From CAYQTL01 sp964420405 (GTDB taxonomy: Bacteria; Acidobacteriota; Thermoanaerobaculia; Thermoanaerobaculales; Sulfomarinibacteraceae), in the NCBI GenBank assembly GCA_964420405.1, contig CAYQTL010000005.1, forward strand, positions 62,001 to 126,000: DNA of 64,000 nucleotides. The letters are read 5' to 3'. Positions 52,751 to 61,646 of the stretch are shown here, piece after piece. The notes beneath the pieces were generated by a model. That model was given only the letters and a program-made list of their open reading frames with translations, ran no database searches and was not told the origin of the DNA. Both the position numbers and the translations under genes were made by a program. Positions within the stretch are counted from its first letter, which is position 1. Each line of letters opens with the position of its first letter.

Positions 52751-53740
52751 CTACCCCTTCGCCTGCAGCAGCGTCAGGTACGCCGTCTGCACGATGTCGC
52801 CGGCGGAGCAGCCGCGGCTGAGGTCGTTGGCCGGCCTGGCGAGCCCCTGCATGAGTGGGCCCAGCGCGCGGGCCCCGCCGAGGCGCTCGACCGCCTTGTA
52901 GCAGATGTTGCCGGCGTTCAGGTCGGGGAACACCAGGACGTTGGCGTGCCCGGCGACGGTCGACCCGGGCGCCTTCTTCGCGCCGATCCGCTCGATCAGG
53001 GCGGCGTCGAGCTGCAGCTCGCCGTCGAACTCGAACCCGGGACCGCGGCGGCCGAGCTCGGTGACCGCGTCCCGGACCTTGGACACCAGCGGATGCTCGG
53101 CGGAGCCCTTGGTCGAGAATGACAGCAGCGCGACCCGCGGCGTCCCGCCGACGATCGACGAGAAGGTGGCGGCCGCCGACACCGCGATCTCGGCCAGCTG
53201 GACCGCGTCGGGATCGGGCATGACGGCACAGTCGGCGAACACCATCACGCCGCCGTCCCCCCAGCCGGGATCGGGGTGGACCATGACGAATGCCGACGAC
53301 ACGGTCTTCAGACCCGGGGCGGCGCCGATCGCGTGAAGCGCGGCTCGCACGGTGTCGGCGGTGGTGCGGACCGCGCCACCGATCGAGCCGTCCGCCTCGC
53401 CGGCCGCCACCAGCAGGGACGCGAAGGAGAGAGGGTCGGCGACCGCCTGCAGCGCGCCCTCCATGGTCATCCCCTTGTGGCCGCGGCGCTCGTGCAGCAG
53501 CGCCGCGAGCGGCTCGCGTCGCTCGTCGGCGAGCGGATCCAGCACCTGGACGCCGGCCGCCTCGAGACGATCGTGCTCCGGCGTGCGCGCCCCCGCCGGG
53601 CACAGGATCGTGACGCCGCACGCGCCGCTCCGGGACAGGTCGCCGGCCGCCTCGACCACCCGCGGGTCGTCCCCCTCGGCCAGCACGATCCGCCCGCGCA
53701 CCGCCCGCGCACGGGCTTCGAGGTCGTCGAGAAAGCGCAT
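52751..53740 (-). CDS. pta: Phosphate acetyltransferase
   Basis: 329 residues, the short (single-domain) Pta form. It interconverts acetyl-CoA and acetyl phosphate. Visible: RIVLAEGDDPRVVEAA at the start, MTMEGALQAV, GEADGSIGGAVRTTADTVRAAL, DCAVMPDP, LSFSTKGSAEHP, VFPDLNAGNICYKAVERLGGARALGP. No ackA was found in the window. A TACAAT on this strand (near 53759-53764) is a possible -10. Divergent from the Rrf2 regulator. Confidence 0.93.
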   Translation of the reverse strand: MRFLDDLEARARAVRGRIVLAEGDDPRVVEAAGDLSRSGACGVTILCPAGARTPEHDRLEAAGVQVLDPLADERREPLAALLHERRGHKGMTMEGALQAVADPLSFASLLVAAGEADGSIGGAVRTTADTVRAALHAIGAAPGLKTVSSAFVMVHPDPGWGDGGVMVFADCAVMPDPDAVQLAEIAVSAAATFSSIVGGTPRVALLSFSTKGSAEHPLVSKVRDAVTELGRRGPGFEFDGELQLDAALIERIGAKKAPGSTVAGHANVLVFPDLNAGNICYKAVERLGGARALGPLMQGLARPANDLSRGCSAGDIVQTAYLTLLQAKG

Positions 53741-53795
53741 CTCCCCCTCCCGCCGGCATTGTACCCCACGGCACGAGCGGTATCGGGACTCGGTC

Positions 53796-53824
53796 TTGAC
53801 GCCGCAACCAATAGAGCATAAATT
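53796..53824 (+). promoter_or_regulatory. Promoter of the Rrf2/cysK unit
   Basis: TTGACG at 53796-53801, a 17-bp spacer, and TAAATT at 53819-53824, 12 nt before the Rrf2 ATG. The AT-rich stretch just around the -10, TAAATTAGATC, is a natural operator candidate for autoregulation. Confidence 0.6.
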
Positions 53825-53835
53825 AGATCGAGAAA

Positions 53836-54219
53836 ATGATGAATCGGACCGACGGCTATCGCCTGACCGCCCTCGCCGAGCTCGGCCGCTGCTGGCCCCG
53901 GTCGCTGCCGGCGGCGGTCGTCGCCGGCCGGCGGGACATCCCGGCGGCCTACCTCTCCAACCTCGTCGGCGAGCTCGTCCGGTCCGGCGTCGTCCGCGCG
54001 CGGCGGGGGCGCGGCGGCGGGCTCACCCTGGCGTCGCCGCCCGAGACCATCCCGCTCAGCCGCGTGGTCTCGATTCCGTCGCCCGCGGCCCGGTCCGGCG
54101 ACCCGCTGGGCCGCGTGGAGGCGGCGGTCGCGGCCGCGGTCGAGGAGGTGCTCGGCTCCCTCTCGGTGGCCGACCTGGTCGCCTGGGAGGGGCCGGACGC
54201 TCCGGAGTACTCGATCTGA
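53836..54219 (+). CDS. Rrf2-family transcriptional regulator without cluster cysteines
   Basis: 127 residues. A winged helix-turn-helix matching Rrf2 proteins: TDGYRLTALAELGR, DIPAAYLSNLVGELVRSGVV, RARRGRGGGLTLA. The three Cys used by Fe-S Rrf2 proteins such as IscR and NsrR are absent; the only Cys is near residue 19. It is directly upstream of cysK (44 bp gap), which matches the arrangement of the cysteine-responsive CymR of Bacillus, a Cys-independent Rrf2 that is controlled by binding CysK. Function as a cysteine-metabolism repressor is inferred. Confidence 0.78.
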   Translation: MMNRTDGYRLTALAELGRCWPRSLPAAVVAGRRDIPAAYLSNLVGELVRSGVVRARRGRGGGLTLASPPETIPLSRVVSIPSPAARSGDPLGRVEAAVAAAVEEVLGSLSVADLVAWEGPDAPEYSI

Positions 54220-54263
54220 CGCTGACCTGAAGCCGTCCACCCGGCAACCGAAAAGGAGCTCCG

Positions 54264-55199
54264 ATGCGCATCGCAAGCGACGTCACGAAGCTGATCGGCA
54301 ACACCCCGCTCGTGCAGCTCAACCGGGTGGCGGCGGACGTGGGCGCCCGCGTCGCCGCCAAGCTCGAGTTCTTCAACCCGGCGCACTCGGTCAAGGACCG
54401 CATCGGCGTCGCCATGGTCGACGCCCTCGAGCGCGACGGCACGCTGGTGCCCGGCCGCTCGGTGCTGGTGGAGCCGACCTCGGGCAACACCGGCATCGCG
54501 CTCGCCATGGTCGCGGCGGCCCGCGGCTACCGCTGCGTGCTGACGATGCCCGAGTCGATGTCGGTGGAGCGGCGCAAGGTGCTGCGGCTGCTCGGCGCCG
54601 AGCTCGTCCTGACCCCCGCCCCGGACGGCATGAGGGGCGCCACCGCGAAGGCCGAGGAGCTGGTGGGCTCGATAGCCGACGCGGTCATGCCGCAGCAGTT
54701 CGTCAACCAGGCCAACCCCGAGGTCCACGAGTGGACCACCGCCCACGAGCTGTGGCAGGACACCGACGGCCGGATGGACGCGTTCGTCGCCGGGGTGGGC
54801 ACCGGCGGGACGCTGACGGGTGTCGGACGGGTGTGGAAGCGGCGCCGGCCCGGCGTCCGGATCGTGGCGGTGGAGCCGGCCGACTCGCCCGTGCTCTCCG
54901 GCGGCGAGCCCGGCTCCCACAAGATCCAGGGCATCGGGGCGGGGTTCATCCCCGCCAACCTCGACACCGGCCTGGTGGACGAGGTCGTACAGGTCTCCAA
55001 CGAGGACGCGTTCCGGACCGCGCGACGCCTCGCCGCCGAGGAGGGCATCCTGGCCGGGATCTCGACCGGCGCGGCATGCGCGGCCGCGCTGCGGGTCGCG
55101 GCCCGGCCCGAGATGGAGGGCCGGCTGGTGGTGTTCGTGGCACCGTCCACCTCGGAGCGGTACATCTCCACCGACCTCTTCGCCGGACTCGACGAGTAG
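54264..55199 (+). CDS. cysK: Cysteine synthase (O-acetylserine sulfhydrylase)
   Basis: PLP enzyme of 311 residues that makes cysteine from O-acetylserine and sulfide. PLP lysine in NPAHSVKDR, TSGNTGIALA, FVNQANPEVHEWTTA, GVGTGGTLTGVGR, GIGAGFIPANLD and GISTGAACAAAL are in order. AAAAGGAGC precedes the ATG. It sits just after the Rrf2 regulator and would be the target of its control. Confidence 0.95.
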   Translation: MRIASDVTKLIGNTPLVQLNRVAADVGARVAAKLEFFNPAHSVKDRIGVAMVDALERDGTLVPGRSVLVEPTSGNTGIALAMVAAARGYRCVLTMPESMSVERRKVLRLLGAELVLTPAPDGMRGATAKAEELVGSIADAVMPQQFVNQANPEVHEWTTAHELWQDTDGRMDAFVAGVGTGGTLTGVGRVWKRRRPGVRIVAVEPADSPVLSGGEPGSHKIQGIGAGFIPANLDTGLVDEVVQVSNEDAFRTARRLAAEEGILAGISTGAACAAALRVAARPEMEGRLVVFVAPSTSERYISTDLFAGLDE

Positions 55200-55241
55200 C
55201 GGGGTACACTCGGCGCGGTCGCCCCGGCGACAGCTCGCGCC

Positions 55242-57098
55242 ATGTCCCACTCCGCCGACCTCCACCGTCCGCCCCGCGCCGAGGCCGCCGCGCTGGCGGT
55301 CTCGGCCGCGATCCTGAAGCTGATGTTCCTGGCGAGCGTCCTGGACAACCCGTTCGTCGCCGGGATGACCAACGACGAGGCCCACCACCTCGAGACGGCC
55401 AGGGCGATCCTGGCCTCCGGTCCGGTGCAGGCCGACGCGTTCTACTTCGCTCCGCTGTACCCCTACCTGCTGGCGGTCCTGTTCGCGGTGCTCGGCGAGC
55501 TTCCGCCCGCCGCCCTCGCGATGCAGGCCGTGCTGGGGGGGCTCCACGTGGGGCTGGTGCACCTGCTCGGGTGGCGCTTCACCGGCCGCCGGTCCACCGC
55601 CAGGATCGCGGCCGCCGGCGCGCTGCTGTACGGCCCGTACTGGATGTACGAGACGCTGCTGCTCAAGACCACCGCGGCCGCCACCCTCACCGCCGCCACG
55701 GCCCTGGTGCTGCTTGCGGCCGGCGACCGCTGCGACGACCGGCGGTGGGCCGCGGGCGGGCTGATGCTCGGCGTGCTCGCGCTGCTGCGGGGCAACACCC
55801 TGGTGGTGGCGGCTGCGGTCGCCGCGGGCCTGCTGCTGGAGCACCGGCGCGGGCGAGCTTCGGCCCGCGCCGTCGCGCTGTGGGGTGTGGCCCTGCTCTG
55901 CGGCATCCTGCCGGCGACCCTCCACAATCTCGTGGCGGCCTCGGACCTGGTCCCGACCACCGCCCAGGGCGGGGTCCAGCTGTGGATCGGCAACCACGAG
56001 GGGGCCACCGGCACCTACGTCGCCCTGCGGCCGGCCCGCGGTCTGCCCGCCCAGGAGCGGGCCGACGCATTCTCCATCGCCGAGGCGGCCGAGGGCCAGC
56101 CGCTGTTCCCGTCGGAGATGTCGGCCTGGTGGCTGCGGCGGGGGCTCGCGTGGATCGCGAGCGACCCGTTGGAATGGCTGCGCCTGACGGCGGTCAAGCT
56201 GCGCCTCCTCCACGCCCACTCCGAGATCGTGGACGTCGTCGACCTCGAGCTGTACCGGGCGCTGTCGCCGCAGCTCCGGCTCGCCTGGCTCGGCTTCGGA
56301 CCGGTGGTGGCGCTGGCCGCCGCCGGGGTGGTGCTCGAGCGCCGCCGCCTGGCCGGATCGCGCGCGATGCTCGCGGTCCTGGTTGTGGGCTCGATCGCGT
56401 CGGTGGTGCTGTTCTTCGTGTTCGCCCGCTACCGGCTGCCGTTCGTGTCGCTGTACCTCGTGCTCGGCGCCGCCGGCGCCGACGGCCTTCTCGCCGCCGC
56501 CCGCAGCCGGCGGATCGGGACCCTCGCCGTCGCGGCGGCGGCGGCAGCGTCCGCCGCCGCGGTGGCGGCGGTCCCGGTCCGCGTCAGCGACCCGGCGGTG
56601 GCGGTCAACACCCTCGGCAACCTGTACCGTCAGCTCGGGCGGCCCGCCGACGCCCTGCGCTGCTTCGAGGCGATCGTCGCGCGCCATCCCTCCGACCCGC
56701 GCCTGCGCGTGAACCTCGCGGAAGTCCTGGCCGAGCTCGAGCGCCCGTGCGACGCCGCCGTCGAGCTCGCGACCGCGCTGCCGGCGTTCGCCGCCAACGC
56801 CGACACCACCGGCGACCCGGTCGCACGCGCCGAGGCGCTGTGGACCGCCCTGCGGCTGCTGGAGCACCGCGCTGCGTGCCCGGGGCAGCACCCGCCTGAG
56901 CAGGCGCGGGCAGTCGCGGTGCGGATGGCGCGGCGGCTCGCCGCGGACGCCGCGGCGGGCACGATGACACCGAACGCGGGGCTGTCCCGGCAGATCGAGC
57001 GGGGTCTGGCGCTCGCGCGGGATGCGCCGGTCACGCCGGCAGGCGGACCCGCAGCGGACGCGGGTCGGCCCACGCCTCCACCGGCAGACGGCCCTTGA
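55242..57098 (+). CDS. Membrane glycosyltransferase with C-terminal TPR region
   Basis: 618 residues. The first two thirds is a multi-pass membrane domain like the GT-C fold of PMT/ArnT-type glycosyltransferases: the catalytic-like Asp45-Glu46 in GMTNDEAHHLETAR follows the first helix, then many helices. From about 445 a TPR-like soluble part follows (LYRQLGRPADALRCFEAIVAR, LAEVLAELERPCDA). Such proteins add lipid-linked sugars to proteins or lipids on the periplasmic face. TACACT at 55204-55209 may be its -10 box. Its 3' end overlaps the convergent lipid kinase gene by 68 nt. Confidence 0.75.
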   Translation: MSHSADLHRPPRAEAAALAVSAAILKLMFLASVLDNPFVAGMTNDEAHHLETARAILASGPVQADAFYFAPLYPYLLAVLFAVLGELPPAALAMQAVLGGLHVGLVHLLGWRFTGRRSTARIAAAGALLYGPYWMYETLLLKTTAAATLTAATALVLLAAGDRCDDRRWAAGGLMLGVLALLRGNTLVVAAAVAAGLLLEHRRGRASARAVALWGVALLCGILPATLHNLVAASDLVPTTAQGGVQLWIGNHEGATGTYVALRPARGLPAQERADAFSIAEAAEGQPLFPSEMSAWWLRRGLAWIASDPLEWLRLTAVKLRLLHAHSEIVDVVDLELYRALSPQLRLAWLGFGPVVALAAAGVVLERRRLAGSRAMLAVLVVGSIASVVLFFVFARYRLPFVSLYLVLGAAGADGLLAAARSRRIGTLAVAAAAAASAAAVAAVPVRVSDPAVAVNTLGNLYRQLGRPADALRCFEAIVARHPSDPRLRVNLAEVLAELERPCDAAVELATALPAFAANADTTGDPVARAEALWTALRLLEHRAACPGQHPPEQARAVAVRMARRLAADAAAGTMTPNAGLSRQIERGLALARDAPVTPAGGPAADAGRPTPPPADGP

Positions 57099-57909
57099 GC
57101 TCGCCGTCGACCTGGTAGCGGCATCCGCCCCCGAGCTCCTCCAGCCGGACCCGCGGCGCCGCCACCCGCAGCACGTCGGCGCGGTGCAGGTGGCGACCGA
57201 ACGGCAGCGAGAGGAAGAACCCGGCCGCCGGCCACCGGCCGACCGCGGTCTGGAGCACCACCTCGAACCCCCCGCGGAACGGGTCGGCGCCGGGAGCCAC
57301 CGCCCACGGCCCGGCGTAGCAGCGACCGTTGCCGACGATCGCCCAGCCCGCGGCGCCGTCGAAGCCGTCGCACACCGCCCGCAGCCCGGGCATGGGAGGG
57401 CCGCCGAGCAGCTCCCGCGCCGCCTGAAACCCGATCCCCAGCCGACCGCCGACACGCTTGTAGCTCGGCGGCACCCGCTCCAGAACGACCGTGTCGGGCC
57501 CGGCGGAGAGCATCTGCACGAAGATGTCGCCGCGGTCGGTGCGCCCGACCCGCATGTCGCGGTCGGATCCGTCGAGCAGCGCCCCGAGCCCCGCCGCGGC
57601 CGGCCGCGGCACACCGAGCTCGTACGCCAGCACCGAGGTGGTGCCGCCGGGCAGCACGCCGAGGGCGCAGGGCGTCCCGAGAAGGCCGCGGGCGACCTCG
57701 TTGTAGGTGCCGTCGCCGCCGAACGCGAGCACCAGGGCGGCGCCGGCGGCGACGGCCGCGGCCGCCAGCTCCTCGCCGTGGCCTGGCGCCGAGGTCGGAC
57801 GCCAGTCGAGCTCCACCCCGTGGGCGCGGGCGGCGGCGTCGAGGGCCATCCGCTCCCGCATCAGCCGACCGCCGCCGGCGGCCGGGTTGACGATCACCGG
57901 CAGCTGCAC
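57031..57909 (-). CDS. Diacylglycerol kinase-like lipid kinase (YegS/BmrU type)
   Basis: 292 residues. The DAGK catalytic domain is visible in the N-terminal half: PVIVNPAAGGGR, then the GGDGT motif (64-68), VLPGGTTSVLAYELGVP. The C-terminal half is beta-rich and continues with AVAPGADPFRGGFEVV and GRLPVEAW. The GTG at 57909 starts 1 nt after the ruvB stop. The 3' end overlaps the membrane glycosyltransferase gene. Substrate lipid unknown. Confidence 0.85.
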   Translation of the reverse strand: MQLPVIVNPAAGGGRLMRERMALDAAARAHGVELDWRPTSAPGHGEELAAAAVAAGAALVLAFGGDGTYNEVARGLLGTPCALGVLPGGTTSVLAYELGVPRPAAAGLGALLDGSDRDMRVGRTDRGDIFVQMLSAGPDTVVLERVPPSYKRVGGRLGIGFQAARELLGGPPMPGLRAVCDGFDGAAGWAIVGNGRCYAGPWAVAPGADPFRGGFEVVLQTAVGRWPAAGFFLSLPFGRHLHRADVLRVAAPRVRLEELGGGCRYQVDGELKGRLPVEAWADPRPLRVRLPA

Positions 57910-57910
57910 C

Positions 57911-58945
57911 TCATGCCTCCGACGGGCCGTCGAACAGACCGCCGTCGGACGTCGGCGGACCCACCCCCATGTGCCGGCAGGCCCTGGCGGTGCAGACCCG
58001 GCCCCGCGGCGTGCGCTGCAGCATCCCGATCTGCAGCAGGTAGGGCTCGTGGATGTCCTCCAGGGTGCCCGCGTCCTCGCCCATGGACGCGGCCAGCGCC
58101 TTGAGACCGACCGGCCCGCCGTCGTACACGTCGAGGATGGTCGCGAGCAGCCGCCGGTCGAGGTGGTCGAGCCCGAAGGCGTCGACCTCCATCTGCTCGA
58201 GGCCGAACCTGGTGGCCTCGAGGGTGACCGCGTCGTGGCCGAGGTGGTGGGCGAAGTCCCGCACCCGCCGGAGCAGGCGGTTGGCGATCCGGGGCGTGCC
58301 GCGCGACCGGCGTGCGATCTCGACCGACGCGTCCTCGTCCAGGCGAATCGACAGGATTCTCGCCGACCGACGGACGATGGTCGTGAGGTCCTCGGCCGGG
58401 TAGAACTCGAGCCGGTGCACGATCCCGAACCGGTCCCGCAGGGGGGCCGTCAGCAGGCCCGCGCGGGTCGTCGCACCGACCAGCGTGAACCGCGGCAGGC
58501 TCAGCCGAACGCTGCGCGCCGCGGGCCCCTGGCCAATCACGAGGTCGAGCTCGAAGTCCTCCATCGCCGGGTACAGGATCTCCTCCACCGCCGGGCTGAG
58601 CCGGTGGATCTCGTCGATGAAGAGCACGTCGCCGGACTCGAGGTTGGTGACGAGCGCCGCCAGGTCGCCCGGCCGCTCGAGCACCGGCCCGGAGGTGACG
58701 TGGATCTCCGATCCCATCTCCGACGCGACGATGTGGGCGAGGGTGGTCTTGCCGAGCCCGGGAGGGCCGAAAAGCAGGACGTGGTCGAGGGGCTCGGCGC
58801 GGTGGCGGGCGGCGTCGACGAACACCCCGAGGTTGGAAACCAGCCGCCGTTGGCCGACGAACTCGCCAAGGCGCTGCGGGCGCAGCGTCTCCTCGAGCGA
58901 CCGCTCTCCGGCCTCGGCTCCGGGGTCGAGCACGGCATCCGACAT
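57911..58945 (-). CDS. ruvB: Holliday junction DNA helicase RuvB
   Basis: 344-residue AAA+ motor for branch migration. The N-terminal LRPQRLGEFVGQ, Walker A FGPPGLGKTT, Walker B VLFIDEIHRLSP, sensor TLVGATTRAGLL and the winged-helix C-terminus (GLEQMEVDAFGLDHLDRRLL) are all there. It is followed after 1 nt by the lipid kinase gene and lies 45 bp after ruvA. Confidence 0.97.
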   Translation of the reverse strand: MSDAVLDPGAEAGERSLEETLRPQRLGEFVGQRRLVSNLGVFVDAARHRAEPLDHVLLFGPPGLGKTTLAHIVASEMGSEIHVTSGPVLERPGDLAALVTNLESGDVLFIDEIHRLSPAVEEILYPAMEDFELDLVIGQGPAARSVRLSLPRFTLVGATTRAGLLTAPLRDRFGIVHRLEFYPAEDLTTIVRRSARILSIRLDEDASVEIARRSRGTPRIANRLLRRVRDFAHHLGHDAVTLEATRFGLEQMEVDAFGLDHLDRRLLATILDVYDGGPVGLKALAASMGEDAGTLEDIHEPYLLQIGMLQRTPRGRVCTARACRHMGVGPPTSDGGLFDGPSEA

Positions 58946-58990
58946 GCCACGAGGGTAGCCCGAACCCTCGATCCTTTCACCCCTTCCGAC

Positions 58991-59569
58991 TCATGTCGTC
59001 AGCGAGCGCAGCGCCCGCCGGAGGACCTCGCCGATCTCGGCGCCGTCGCCGTCGCCGTCGGCGAGGGCGTGCTCCACCGCCAGGCGGGCGTCCCGCTCCG
59101 AGTAGCCGAGGTTGACCAGCGCCGACACGGCGTCGGAGCGAGGATCGCCACGGCCGGCGGCGGCACGCAGCGCGTCGAGCCGGCCGCGAAGCTCGAGCAG
59201 GATCCGTTGCGCCGTCTTGCGGCCGACCCCGGGCGCCCGCTCGAGCGGCACCGTGTCGCCGTGCTCGACGGTCGCCGCCAGCTCGTCCACGGTCATCGCG
59301 GAAAGCACCGCCAGCGCGGTCCGCGGTCCGACTCCGGCGACCGCGATCAGGCGCTCGAACGCCGCCAGCTCGTCCCGCTCCGGAAAGCCGAACAGGACGA
59401 TGGCGTCGTCGCGGACCAGGGTGTGGATCCACAGCGCCGCCGACTCGCCGTCGCGGAGCCGGTCGAACGCGCGCAGGGTGGTCGCCACCAGGTAGCCGAC
59501 GCCCCCCGCGTCGACCAGTACCGTGCCCGGCTCGACGCGGACGATGCGGCCCTCGAGACGACCGATCAC
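58991..59569 (-). CDS. ruvA: Holliday junction DNA helicase subunit RuvA
   Basis: 192 residues from a GTG. It binds four-way junctions and loads RuvB. N-terminal OB fold (MIGRLEGRIVRVEPGTVLVDAGGVGYLV), two helix-hairpin-helix stretches (LIAVAGVGPRTALAVLSAM, RAPGVGRKTAQRILLELRGRL), and a C-terminal three-helix domain that contacts RuvB. It starts 7 nt after the ppiD stop, so the three genes share one message. RuvC is elsewhere (19.6 kb). Confidence 0.96.
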   Translation of the reverse strand: MIGRLEGRIVRVEPGTVLVDAGGVGYLVATTLRAFDRLRDGESAALWIHTLVRDDAIVLFGFPERDELAAFERLIAVAGVGPRTALAVLSAMTVDELAATVEHGDTVPLERAPGVGRKTAQRILLELRGRLDALRAAAGRGDPRSDAVSALVNLGYSERDARLAVEHALADGDGDGAEIGEVLRRALRSLTT

Positions 59570-59576
59570 CGCCCTC

Positions 59577-61529
59577 TCAGCTCCGGTTGGAGAACCGCTC
59601 CATGAGCTCGTTGTTGACGGTCACGACGGTGTCGCGGCGGCGCTCGTTGAGGATCGAGCGCAGCAGCATCTCGGCGCGCTCGCCCACCAGCCGCTGCCGG
59701 ATCCGGTCGCGCTCGCGGTCGAGCTCGGCGTCGTCGACCAGGTCGAGCTCGAGGACCCGCGCCACCACGGCGCCGCGGTCGCCCACCTGCACCGGCCCGA
59801 CGACGGTCCCCGCCGCCGACGTGAACACCGCCCGGTCGAGCGCCGGCGCGACGCCGACCCCGGTCACGGGCGAGCCCCGCCGGTGGCCCCGCGCCTCGGC
59901 GAGGGCGACGTCGAGCCCCTCGGCGAGGTCGGCACCGTCGGCACCGTCGCGCCACTCGGCGGCGATCTCGGTCGCCCGGCCGGCCGCCGCCGCGAGCGCC
60001 TGCTCGCGGCGGACCGCCTGCTCGACGGCGGCGCGGACGTCCTCGAACGGCGGCACGCCGGCCGGCTCGACCTCCTGGAGCTGCCACACGATCCATCCGC
60101 GCGGAACCGACCGCGGGCCGCCCACGTCGCCGAGGTCGGCCGCGAAGACGTCGGCCGTCAGCTCCACGCCCTGGCCGGCGCCGGGCACCGGCTCGTCGGC
60201 GCCGAACGGCGGGCTGATGTTGAACACCACCGCCTCGTCCTCGTCGGCGATCGCCTGCCACCCCTCGTCGGTGTCCGGCGGATCGGCGGCGAGCCGCGAG
60301 GCGAGCGCGCTCGCCCGGACCTCCGCCTCGGCCGCCGCGCGCCCCTCGAGATAGCGGAAGCGCACCTGCTCGCGCACCTCCTCGAACGGCTGCTGGCGCC
60401 GGGGCTGGAACCCCTCGACCGTGATCACGTGGTAGCCGAACTGGGACCGGACTGGACCGACGATGTCGCCCGGCGCGGCGCCGAACACCGCCTGCTCGAA
60501 CTCCTCCACCATCTGGCCGCGGCCGAACCACCCCAGGTCGCCGCCCTTGTCCTTGGAGCCCGGGTCCTCGGAGTGTGTCGCGGCGAGGGCGGCGAAGTCG
60601 CCGCCGGCGCGGGCGGCCTCGGCGATACCCTCGGCCTGCAGGCGGGCTTCGAGCTCCTCCTCCTCGGAGGCGCCGGGCGCGACGCGGATCAGGACGTGAC
60701 GCGCGTTCGCCTGCTCCTCCTGGACGAACTCCTCCTGGTGCTCCTGGTAGTAGGCTTCCAGCTCCGACTCCTCGACCGGCAGCAGCCGGCGCAGGCGCGA
60801 GGTCTCCACCACCAGCGAGCGGATGACCCGCTGCTCGGGGCGCCGGTACTCCTCCTGGTGGCGCTCGTAGTGGGCGCGGGCCGCCTCCTCGTCCACCTGC
60901 ACGCCGGCGAGGAACCGCTCGTACGGCAGGAACAGCGCGTCGAAGTTGGCGGTCTCCCGCTCGCGACGAACGGTCTCCTCGACCTCGGCCGGGCTGACGT
61001 AGATGCCCCGCTCGAGCGTCTGCGCGAGCTTCGCGACCAGCAGGTCCTCGGCGTAGCGGCGCTCGAACTCGCTCGGTGACATCTGGAAGAACCGCCGCAC
61101 CCGCAGCTGGTACTGCTCGGGGCCGACGAAACCGCCGTCCTCGAGCTGGAACGCCGGGTTGGAGAGGATCTCCTCCTGCAGCTCCCGGTCGGACACCAGC
61201 AGGCCGGCGCGGCGCGCCTCGCTGAGCTGCAGCTCGCGGCCGATGAAGTCCTGCACCGTGATCGCCGCCAGGTCGAGGTTCGCCGAGACCTGCTCCCAGT
61301 TGTCGCCGTACAGCTGGCGGAACCGGTCCTGGTTGCGGCGCAGCTGGTCGACGAACTCCCGCTCCCCGACCACCCGGTCGCCGACCCGGATCGCGACCTC
61401 GCCGGAGGCCCCGCCCTGGGATCGGCCGGCCCCCCAGTCGACGAACACGAGCAGGACGAAAACCACGACCACCCCCCACAGGATGAACTTGAGGTGTCGC
61501 AGGTTGTCACGCAGCCACTTGAGCGCCAT
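59577..61529 (-). CDS. ppiD: Periplasmic peptidyl-prolyl isomerase PpiD/SurA type
   Basis: 650 residues. One N-terminal membrane helix at about 14-32 (FILWGVVVVFVLLVFVDWG) anchors the protein, so the bulk is periplasmic. SurA-N-like helical region (EREFVDQLRRNQDRFRQLYG). A parvulin domain is at about 245-345 (NARHVLIRVAPG, LAATHSEDPGSKDKGGDLGWFGRGQMV, SQFGYHVITVE). A second, incomplete parvulin-like part follows. A PpiD-like chaperone for outer-membrane protein folding. The ATG has GGAGGACC upstream. Confidence 0.92.
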   Translation of the reverse strand: MALKWLRDNLRHLKFILWGVVVVFVLLVFVDWGAGRSQGGASGEVAIRVGDRVVGEREFVDQLRRNQDRFRQLYGDNWEQVSANLDLAAITVQDFIGRELQLSEARRAGLLVSDRELQEEILSNPAFQLEDGGFVGPEQYQLRVRRFFQMSPSEFERRYAEDLLVAKLAQTLERGIYVSPAEVEETVRRERETANFDALFLPYERFLAGVQVDEEAARAHYERHQEEYRRPEQRVIRSLVVETSRLRRLLPVEESELEAYYQEHQEEFVQEEQANARHVLIRVAPGASEEEELEARLQAEGIAEAARAGGDFAALAATHSEDPGSKDKGGDLGWFGRGQMVEEFEQAVFGAAPGDIVGPVRSQFGYHVITVEGFQPRRQQPFEEVREQVRFRYLEGRAAAEAEVRASALASRLAADPPDTDEGWQAIADEDEAVVFNISPPFGADEPVPGAGQGVELTADVFAADLGDVGGPRSVPRGWIVWQLQEVEPAGVPPFEDVRAAVEQAVRREQALAAAAGRATEIAAEWRDGADGADLAEGLDVALAEARGHRRGSPVTGVGVAPALDRAVFTSAAGTVVGPVQVGDRGAVVARVLELDLVDDAELDRERDRIRQRLVGERAEMLLRSILNERRRDTVVTVNNELMERFSNRS

Positions 61530-61646
61530 CGAGGTCCTCCTTAACCATCCCTCGTCAGGGGCGCGAAGTGTATCGAAGCTCCCACGGGCGCGCAAGTTGC
61601 GGCTCCCAAGGCAGCATGGTACCGTGCCCTGGAAAGGGGTTCGGAG

